Shown here: positions 14,590 to 19,870 of the stretch, piece by piece
Position numbering within the stretch: position 1 is the first letter of the stretch
Layout: each line of letters starts with the position of its first letter
Source of the DNA: Anaerolineae bacterium
Lineage (GTDB): Bacteria; Chloroflexota; Anaerolineae; B4-G1
NCBI GenBank assembly: GCA_030612185.1
Contig: JAUWOI010000017.1
Location: 1 to 19,870 of the forward strand
Direction: 5' to 3'
Length of the DNA stretch: 19,870 nucleotides
Position numbers and translations under genes: made by a program
The notes under the pieces: generated by a model
Seen by the model: only the letters and a program-made list of their open reading frames with translations
What the model was told of the DNA's origin: nothing
The model's database searches: none

Positions 14590-15399
14590 TCATTCTATGT
14601 GACTCTCCAAAGCACGGGCGAACAGTTCCCGATCCTCCTCTTGGATGAGGTCCAGCGCCCGATCTCCCAAGAGGGCCAGGATTTGGGGGAGATACAGGTC
14701 CGTCCGCAGGTGGTGCTCGGCGATGAAGACGAGGAGAGGGCTGCTGGTCCAAGAAGCACGCGCCTGGTTCGCGGACAACCACTCGCCGATCAACACCTCC
14801 TCTCCATCAATGACCAGAACCGACCCCAGCCCCCTGGCCTGTCCCAGGGTCTCCTCGGACACGTGCGCGACGATCACGCGACCGCCCGGCAGGTCGAGCG
14901 CGCTCGTGGTGTAGAGCACCACCCGCACCCCGCGCCCGATGGCCTCCTCCAACGCAGGCTGCAGGTCCGGGAATGTGACCGGCAGGAGCGCCAGATAGAT
15001 GCGAGCCCGCGCCTGGTTGATCATCTCCTCCGCCTTGGCTATGATGTTCTCGTGGCCCTCGATGTTCCAGACGTATTCCAGGTCGGCGGGCGAGGCGAGG
15101 GTAGCCAGGTCATCTTTGAGGGAAGTAGTGAGTGCCTCGTGCTCGCGGCGAAGGTGGTCGAGAAACTCGTCCGCCGGAACCGGCGCGTACTGGGTCGAGT
15201 CGCCTTTACGCAGCGTCATCGCCGCTCCACGGGCGGTGAGTTTGCCCAGAACCTCGTAGATCATCGAACGGGGAACACCGGAACACTTGGAGAGTTGATA
15301 TCCTGTGGCAGGGCTCTCCCGGAGCAGGGCGACGTAGGCTTTGGCCTCGTACTCCGAGAAGCCGATCTTTACCAGTTTATCAATAGGGTCGTTGTTCAT
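14590..15399 (-). CDS. TrmB-family transcriptional regulator
   Basis: A 269-residue regulator with an N-terminal winged helix-turn-helix. LVKIGFSEYEAKAYVALLRE and then GYQLSKCSGVPRSMIYEVLG (about 33-52) form the TrmB DNA-binding domain, followed by a dimerising coiled coil (about 75-105). The C-terminal part (about 110-265) looks like the TrmB effector/PLD-like domain. TrmB proteins respond to sugars or other small ligands and act as repressors or activators. GGGAG lies four bases before the ATG. It is the first gene of the minus-strand run and has a strong promoter with a direct repeat over the transcript start, so autoregulation and control of the whole run are likely. The ligand is unknown. 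Confidence 0.88.
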   Translation of the reverse strand: MNNDPIDKLVKIGFSEYEAKAYVALLRESPATGYQLSKCSGVPRSMIYEVLGKLTARGAAMTLRKGDSTQYAPVPADEFLDHLRREHEALTTSLKDDLATLASPADLEYVWNIEGHENIIAKAEEMINQARARIYLALLPVTFPDLQPALEEAIGRGVRVVLYTTSALDLPGGRVIVAHVSEETLGQARGLGSVLVIDGEEVLIGEWLSANQARASWTSSPLLVFIAEHHLRTDLYLPQILALLGDRALDLIQEEDRELFARALESHIE

Positions 15400-15414
15400 T
15401 TTCTCCCTACCATT

Positions 15415-15453
15415 TAGTCGTTAGTGTTATAACTTAGACGTTAGGATTATAAC
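15415..15453. promoter_or_regulatory. Direct-repeat operator candidate for TrmB-family regulator
   Basis: TAGTCGTTAGTGTTATAAC (15415-15433) and TAGACGTTAGGATTATAAC (15435-15453) are 19-base direct repeats offset by 20 bases, about two helical turns. They match at 16 of 19 positions and lie just downstream of the regulator's predicted transcript start, a position where a bound protein would block transcription. Confidence 0.6.
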
Positions 15454-15461
15454 AACACCAC

Positions 15462-15490
15462 ATTATACTCCGATTCACTCGGTTTGTCAA
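15462..15490 (-). promoter_or_regulatory. Consensus sigma-70 promoter for TrmB-family gene
   Basis: On the minus strand TTGACA (15490-15485) and TATAAT (15467-15462) are both perfect and separated by 17 bases. Transcription should begin near 15455, about 55 nt before the regulator ATG. This is the only perfect promoter noticed in the window and probably drives the minus-strand run. Confidence 0.75.
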
Positions 15491-15537
15491 GCGGTGAAAC
15501 CTTAAAAAGGCAGCGGCACTCTGCGCCGGCTGTGGAT

Positions 15538-15566
15538 TTGTGCAAAGGGAGCGGCTGGAGTAGAAT
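15538..15566 (+). promoter_or_regulatory. Possible promoter for response regulator-kinase genes
   Basis: TTGTGC (15538-15543), a 17-base spacer and TAGAAT (15561-15566) give a plausible but imperfect promoter. If used, the 58-bp palindromic element would lie in the leader ahead of the response regulator. The rest of the gene-free stretch 15491-15710 shows no other gene. Confidence 0.4.
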
Positions 15567-15595
15567 AGGTCACGCTACAACGATCAGGAGGGCAG

Positions 15596-15653
15596 TCGGT
15601 TGGCGGCCTGTGACGCCAGACCTGACAGGTTTTCCTAAACCTGTCAGGTCTCA
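15596..15653 (+). repeat. 58-bp palindromic element, intergenic copy
   Basis: This is identical base for base to 19357-19414 inside a histidine kinase gene. It contains a small hairpin (TGGCG-N8-CGCCA) followed directly by a perfect 15-bp stem, AGACCTGACAGGTTT, loop TCCT, AAACCTGTCAGGTCT (15618-15651). It lies about 60 nt before the response regulator start. Confidence 0.9.
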
Positions 15654-15710
15654 CACCAAAGGGGATTGTCGTTCCCTTTGAGCAAGCATCTCATACGAGG
15701 AGAGACAAGT

Positions 15711-16166
15711 ATGGGCAAGAAACCCTTTGTCGTTCTCATGGCTGAGGACAACGAACACGACATCGTGGCCACCAGGCGGGCCTGGAAGAAGTATAACATC
15801 GCCAATCCGCTCCACATCGTCAGGGATGGTGAAGAATGTCTGGATTACCTCCACCAGCGGGGAAAGCATAGTGAACCGGGCTCCGCTCCCCGGCCGGGCA
15901 TCCTGCTCCTCGACATCAAGATGCCCAAGATGGACGGTCTGGCCGTTCTGGAGCATATCCGTGAGGACGCGGGTTTCCATCGCTTGCCGGTCGTCATCCT
16001 CACGACATCGAAGGCCGAAGAGGATCGCATCAAGAGTTATGATTTGGGCGCGAACGCCTACATCACGAAGCCTATCGGGTTCCAGAACTTCGCTGAGGCA
16101 GTGAGGACCATCAACCTGTTCTGGGCATTGGTCGAACTGCCGGAGTGGATAAATGGACTCAAATAG
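15711..16166 (+). CDS. CheY/Rcp1-like single-domain response regulator
   Basis: A 151-residue stand-alone receiver domain. The acidic pair is in MAEDNEHD (near 10-17), the phosphoacceptor is Asp68 in LLLDIKMPKMDG, then LTTSK and the conserved Lys in AYITKPIGF. The extended loop after the second strand and the NLFWALVELP ending are typical of Rcp1-type regulators that partner phytochrome-like kinases. There is no output domain, so it passes phosphate on or acts by protein contact. ATG at 15711 has GAGGAG upstream; the longer in-frame start at 15666 lacks support. Its stop overlaps the next gene by 14 nt, indicating co-translation with the receiver-kinase, its likely partner along with the sensor kinase further on. 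Confidence 0.92.
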   Translation: MGKKPFVVLMAEDNEHDIVATRRAWKKYNIANPLHIVRDGEECLDYLHQRGKHSEPGSAPRPGILLLDIKMPKMDGLAVLEHIREDAGFHRLPVVILTTSKAEEDRIKSYDLGANAYITKPIGFQNFAEAVRTINLFWALVELPEWINGLK

Positions 16167-17385
16167 CACATCTACGCCCCTGCGCATCCTGCTGGTCGAA
16201 GACAACGAACACGACTGGCTGGCCTTTCGCCGGGCCTTCCAAAAAGGCCAGGTCTCCAGCGAGATCAGACGCTGTGTACGGGCCGAGGAGGCCCTGCAAT
16301 GGCTTGACACCGACGCTTCATCGTTCGACCTGGTGGTCACCGACTATAAACTGCCAGGCATGACCGGCCTGGAGTTGTGCCGGGCACTGCTTGAGCGCGA
16401 GATCCCCTTGCCCCTGGTACTCTTGACCGGAGCGGGGACAGAACACCTGGCTGTGGAGGCGCTCAAGGCGGGTGTGGATGACTATTTGATCAAGGACCCC
16501 GACCAGGGCTATTTGGAGTTGCTGCCGCTGGTACTCCCGGAGGTGGTGCGGAAGTATGGTGACCGCCTGGCTCGCCAGCGGGCGGAGGAGGCGCTGAGGG
16601 AGTACTCAGAGCGGCTGGAGGAGATGGTAGAGCAGCGCACCCAAGAGCTCCGAGAAGCCCAGGAGCAGTTGATCCGCCGGGAGAAACTGGCTGTGCTGGG
16701 GCAACTGGCTGGCGGCGTGGGCCACGAACTGCGCAACCCCCTGGGGGCCATCAAGAATGCCGTCTATCTCCTCAATATGGTCCTGGAAGAGCCTGAGCCG
16801 GAGGTAAGGGAGGCACTGGAGATCGTGGAGCAGGAAGTGGGCACGTGTGACAGTATCATCAGCAGCCTGCTCGATTTCGCGCGTACAAAGGCCCCCGTCC
16901 GGCGGGAGGTGGAGGTCAACGACGTCCTCCGGGCAGCACTGTTCCGTATCACCATACCGGAGGACATCGAAGTGATGACCAAACTGGATGAGACGGTGCC
17001 GATCATCCTGGCCGATCCCGATCAACTCGTCCAGGTCTTCGGCAACATCATCCTCAACGGGATTCAGGCCATGCCTGAGGGCGGGCGGTTGTTGGTCAAG
17101 ACGGCTCGACTGAGTTCGCCGAAGACCTCCGAGGTTTCCGGAAAACCTCCGAGGTCTGGGTGGGTGACCGTCTCTTTTACCGATACGGGGGTGGGCATCC
17201 CCGAGGAGAACCTGGAGAAACTCTTCGAGCCGCTCTTCACTACCAAGGCCAAAGGCGTTGGGCTGGGGCTGGCGCTGGTCAAGACCCTGGTGGAAGCCAA
17301 CGGAGGGAGCATCGAGGTGGAGAGTGAGGTAGGGAAGGGGAGCATCTTCACGGTCAGGCTGCCCACCAGGGATGTGCAAGTATAA
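16153..17385 (+). CDS. Receiver-histidine kinase (soluble)
   Basis: A 410-residue protein without membrane segments. An N-terminal receiver domain (about 10-130; VEDNEHD, phosphoacceptor Asp64 in VVTDYKLPGMTG) is joined by a coiled coil (135-175) to a HisKA dimerisation domain with His191 in GGVGHELRNPLGAI, and then a HATPase domain (about 285-405). The latter has the N-box around Asn302, G1 Asp344 (DTGVGIPEE), and G2 GVGLGLALVKTL. Between N-box and G1, residues about 324-335 are encoded by an AGACC-type palindromic element, read through in frame. Receiver-first kinases are usually controlled by phosphate flowing from another kinase, here perhaps the Cache-PAS kinase downstream. GGAG stands eight bases before the ATG. 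Confidence 0.92.
   Translation: MDSNSTSTPLRILLVEDNEHDWLAFRRAFQKGQVSSEIRRCVRAEEALQWLDTDASSFDLVVTDYKLPGMTGLELCRALLEREIPLPLVLLTGAGTEHLAVEALKAGVDDYLIKDPDQGYLELLPLVLPEVVRKYGDRLARQRAEEALREYSERLEEMVEQRTQELREAQEQLIRREKLAVLGQLAGGVGHELRNPLGAIKNAVYLLNMVLEEPEPEVREALEIVEQEVGTCDSIISSLLDFARTKAPVRREVEVNDVLRAALFRITIPEDIEVMTKLDETVPIILADPDQLVQVFGNIILNGIQAMPEGGRLLVKTARLSSPKTSEVSGKPPRSGWVTVSFTDTGVGIPEENLEKLFEPLFTTKAKGVGLGLALVKTLVEANGGSIEVESEVGKGSIFTVRLPTRDVQV
17123..17157 (+). repeat. AGACC-type palindromic element inside kinase gene
   Basis: AGACCTCCGAGGTTT (17123-17137) pairs with AAACCTCCGAGGTCT (17143-17157) at 14 of 15 positions around a short CCGGA loop; the loop region is itself palindromic (TTTCCGGAAA). 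Translated in frame it gives KTSEVSGKPPRS. Its 5' flank does not contain the TGGCG hairpin seen in the 58-bp copies. Confidence 0.8.
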
Positions 17386-17471
17386 ACGAAGTGGTAAGTT
17401 CCAGTTTTTTGTTTAGAATCCAGGATGGGCGACTTGTGACCCTGGCTGCCCCGGAACCGGAGTGAGAAACG

Positions 17472-19664
17472 GTGAGACAAAAAAAGCCGCGCCCGTTGGA
17501 CAGGATGCTGCTGCGCCTCTTGCTCTCGCGCCTGTTCCTGCCCTCATTGGTCATAACCCTGCTGGCGGTGGGATTGACTGCCTACGTGAGGGCGCGCAGC
17601 CTTGAGACCCAGCAACTGCTGCTGTCCCGATCCCTGGCCCACACGGTTGACGACTATCTGGAGCACGCCGTCCGGGTGCTGGGCACTGTGGCCCAGGTGG
17701 CGGAAACGGCTACCCCGGAAGAATTAGCCCCCTATATGTATGCCACCTGGCAGCCGTATGGATACTTTGACATGCTCTATTGGTTGGACGAAAGCGGCAC
17801 GATCATCCGCATGGCGCCGCCTGACTATCGTTACCAGGGATTAGATATGTCAGGTCAGCCGCCATTCCAGCAGGTCGGGGCACAACCCGACGTGACGATT
17901 TCCCCGCCTTTCACCTCACTACACACCGGTCAGCCAGCCGTTTGTATGGTCTGGTCACTCACCAGTGGCGGCATGATGGTCGGTGAACTCAACCTGGAGG
18001 AATTGCAGCAGACGATCACCACTGGAGGTGATGAGTATTATTTCATCACCGACCGTTCCGGCACCCTGCTGGCGCATCCGCAGTCAGACCTGGTGGCTCA
18101 ACAGACGAACGTAAGCGATATGCAGATCGTGCAGCGCGGTCTGGACGATGAGGCGACTCTGTTCTACGCTGCTGATGGAACCTTTGTCTTGGGCAGCGCC
18201 ACACAGGTGGAGAGTACCGGCTGGGTCGTCGTCACTCAGACACCCTTATCCGTTGCATACGGCCCCTACGTGGGGTCTATGGGCCTGGCCCTTTTGCTCG
18301 CGCCGCTCGTCTGGCTGGTCATGATATTGAACTACCGGCTGCAGCTTAGACACCACGTCGTCGCCCCGCTGGCCCATCTCAGCCAGGGAGCCGACGCCAT
18401 GGCCGCCGGCGACTTTGCCCAGGGCGTGGCGTTGACCGCTATCCCGACCGCCTTTGCCGAGGTAGGCACACTGGTCGCGAGTTTCGAGCGCATGAGTCAG
18501 GCCGTCCAGGCCCGTCAGGAGGCGCTGCGGGAGAGCGAGGAGCGGTTTCGCACTGTGGCCGACTTTACCTACGGCTGGGAGTACTGGATTGGTCCAGAGG
18601 GAGCCTGCATCTACGTTTCGCCGTCGTGCGCACGTATCCCCGGATATCGTGCCGATGAGTTTCTTCGAGCTCCCAGGCTGTTGGAGAGGATCACCCATCC
18701 TGCCGACCGCGCGATGGTTGCCAGGCACGTCCATGAGGGGTTGGGGAGCGGTGAGGTGTCGTCCATTGATTTCCGCATCATCACCCGCAGCGGCAAGCAG
18801 CGCTGGATCGGCCACATCTGCCAACCGGCGTATGGCACCGACGGAAGTTGGCTCGGCAGGCGGGGCAGCAACCACGACATCACCGCGCGCAAGCGGGCGG
18901 AGCAACAATTGCAACAGCGTGCGGCTGAACTGGAAGAGGCCAACGCGGAACTCTCCCAGTACGCCTACGTCGTCTCTCACGACCTCAAGACGCCCCTACG
19001 GGCCGTTCATAATTACGCCGACTTCTTGCGCGAAGATCTAGAAGCGACCCTCGACGGTGACCAGAAAGTGTATCTCGATGGTCTCGGCCGCGCGGTCCAG
19101 GAGGCGGAGGAATTGGTTGAGGACCTGTTAGAACTCTCGCGGGTCGGCCGGCGGGGCATCCCCATCGAGACGGTTGACGTGGGCGCGTTTCTGCGGAAAC
19201 TGCTCGCCATTCTTAGTCTACCTGCGGACGTGGAGATTGTGATGGCGGATGACTGGCCCACTATGGAGGTTGAACCGGTCCTTTTGGGGCAGATTTTCCA
19301 GAACCTCATCGGCAACGCGGTCAAATTCAACACTTCTCCCCACAAGCGGGTCGAACTCGGTTGGCGGCCTGTGACGCCAGACCTGACAGGTTTTCCTAAA
19401 CCTGTCAGGTCTCAGTGGTACGAGTTCTCTGTCCGCGACAACGGCATCGGGATTGACCCGCGCTACCACGAGCAGATCTTCCGCGTGTTTGAGCGGCTCC
19501 ATACCAAGGAGGAGTACGAGGGCACCGGCGTCGGGTTGGCCATCGTCAAGAAGGCAGCCAGCAAATTGGGTGGCTCGGTGCGTGTAGAATCGATCCCGGG
19601 GGAGGGGAGCACGTTCTTCGTGATGGTTCCCAGGACTCCCAAAGACGTAGAGCGTAGAGCGTAA
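17472..19664 (+). CDS. Cache-HAMP-PAS sensor histidine kinase
   Basis: A 730-residue membrane sensor kinase. TM1 is near 20-42, an extracytoplasmic Cache-type ligand domain runs about 43-262 (LYWLDESGTIIRMAPPDYRY; YYFITDRSGTLLAHPQ), TM2 near 266-288, HAMP near 290-345, and PAS near 353-478 with WIGHICQPAYGTDGSW. A coiled coil leads to HisKA with His503 in YAYVVSHDLKTPLRAVHNYA, the phytochrome-type H-box. The HATPase domain has an N-box (NLIGNAVKF, Asn615), G1 Asp656 (RDNGIGID), and GTGVGLAIVKKA. Residues about 629-648 are an in-frame 58-bp palindromic element. GTG at 17472 follows GGAG by about nine bases. The gene lies 86 nt after the receiver-kinase; together with the response regulator they form a likely phosphorelay. 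The ligand is unknown. Confidence 0.92.
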   Translation: MRQKKPRPLDRMLLRLLLSRLFLPSLVITLLAVGLTAYVRARSLETQQLLLSRSLAHTVDDYLEHAVRVLGTVAQVAETATPEELAPYMYATWQPYGYFDMLYWLDESGTIIRMAPPDYRYQGLDMSGQPPFQQVGAQPDVTISPPFTSLHTGQPAVCMVWSLTSGGMMVGELNLEELQQTITTGGDEYYFITDRSGTLLAHPQSDLVAQQTNVSDMQIVQRGLDDEATLFYAADGTFVLGSATQVESTGWVVVTQTPLSVAYGPYVGSMGLALLLAPLVWLVMILNYRLQLRHHVVAPLAHLSQGADAMAAGDFAQGVALTAIPTAFAEVGTLVASFERMSQAVQARQEALRESEERFRTVADFTYGWEYWIGPEGACIYVSPSCARIPGYRADEFLRAPRLLERITHPADRAMVARHVHEGLGSGEVSSIDFRIITRSGKQRWIGHICQPAYGTDGSWLGRRGSNHDITARKRAEQQLQQRAAELEEANAELSQYAYVVSHDLKTPLRAVHNYADFLREDLEATLDGDQKVYLDGLGRAVQEAEELVEDLLELSRVGRRGIPIETVDVGAFLRKLLAILSLPADVEIVMADDWPTMEVEPVLLGQIFQNLIGNAVKFNTSPHKRVELGWRPVTPDLTGFPKPVRSQWYEFSVRDNGIGIDPRYHEQIFRVFERLHTKEEYEGTGVGLAIVKKAASKLGGSVRVESIPGEGSTFFVMVPRTPKDVERRA
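19357..19414 (+). repeat. 58-bp palindromic element inside kinase gene
   Basis: This is the exact copy of 15596-15653, on the same strand, embedded in the ATPase domain of the sensor kinase. It is read through in frame as GWRPVTPDLTGFPKPVRSQ and has no stop codon in that frame. The core stem is at 19379-19412. Confidence 0.9.
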
Positions 19665-19670
19665 GAACCG

Positions 19671-19870
19671 TTATACCCTATCCACTTCCTCGCCATCTCG
19701 CAGCGGCTCGATCGCCAGCCGATCCACCTCCATCCACTGGCGGCCCGGAATCTCCAGCAGGCCCCATCGCAGCCGTCCGCACGGCGTGACGACCATATAC
19801 TGGTTGTCCAGCCTCATGACGAAAGCTAGCGCTCGCCGAGGCGAGGGGGTGTGCTCCAGCACCCTCCCCC
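19671..19870 (-). CDS. C-terminus of unidentified protein (partial)
   Basis: An open frame enters from the right edge and ends at TAA (19671-19673), seven bases from the convergent kinase stop. The visible 65 or so residues end in IPGRQWMEVDRLAIEPLRDG and an acidic tail. Third codon positions are mostly G or C, like the neighbouring genes, which favours a real gene. No family is recognised. The true start lies either outside the window or at an internal ATG near 19817, so a short separate gene cannot be excluded. Confidence 0.45.
   Translation of the reverse strand, partial: GRVLEHTPSPRRALAFVMRLDNQYMVVTPCGRLRWGLLEIPGRQWMEVDRLAIEPLRDGEEVDRV

Noticed and set aside
17386..17471. Separate promoter before the sensor kinase (TAGAAT near 17414)
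   Set aside because: No matching -35 element at a proper distance; the gene is more simply read from the upstream response regulator/kinase transcript.
19357..19414. Frameshift or pseudogene in the sensor kinase caused by the repeat
   Set aside because: The frame continues and the G1, G2 and final kinase motifs are intact after the element.

Overview
The window is GC-rich bacterial DNA with compact same-strand gene runs, TA genes, FtsX-type permeases, a TrmB regulator, phytochrome-type kinases and many short intergenic repeats. This mixture suggests a Chloroflexota (Anaerolineae-like) genome, but that is inference; no rRNA or marker gene is present to settle it.

Layout: (1) 1-650, plus strand: a homopolymer-rich edge, then a small antitoxin/RelE-ParE toxin pair. 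(2) 708-7003, minus strand: a lipoprotein membrane-fusion protein and two tandem, paralogous double-FtsX (MacB-type) permeases. A plus-strand DUF104-DUF433 antitoxin-like gene is wedged between the fusion protein and the permeases. No ABC ATPase is present. (3) 7086-15399, minus strand: a run headed by a TrmB-family regulator, followed by a PanE-like oxidoreductase with a C-terminal membrane helix, two ICMT-like membrane methyltransferases, a soluble SAM methyltransferase, two more ICMT-like enzymes, and a phosphotransferase with rifampin phosphotransferase/PEP synthase-like architecture. The regulator has a textbook TTGACA-17-TATAAT promoter and a 20-bp-period direct repeat that looks like an operator. 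(4) 15711-19664, plus strand: a CheY/Rcp-like response regulator, a receiver-kinase, and a Cache-HAMP-PAS histidine kinase. (5) 19671-end, minus strand: the C-terminus of an unidentified gene.

The most striking signal is a family of hairpin elements of form AGACC-N5-GGTTT / AAACC-N5'-GGTCT. The N5 centres differ between copies but the two arms co-vary. Two copies are intergenic. Two others lie in frame inside the ATPase domains of both histidine kinases, at the same loop, with the right arm read in the same frame (KPxRS). One kinase copy is identical over 58 bp to the intergenic copy upstream of the response regulator. A second, unrelated structure is a 146-bp tandem direct repeat upstream of the methyltransferase run, each copy able to fold into a three-way-junction-like shape. 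A third is an 8-bp-period repeat (GGTAGATT or CGTAGATT) in four gaps of the efflux region.

Working model (inference): region 3 is a TrmB-controlled set of membrane-associated methylation, redox and phosphotransfer enzymes, possibly coupled to export through region 2. Region 4 is a separate phosphorelay without a DNA-binding output regulator in view.
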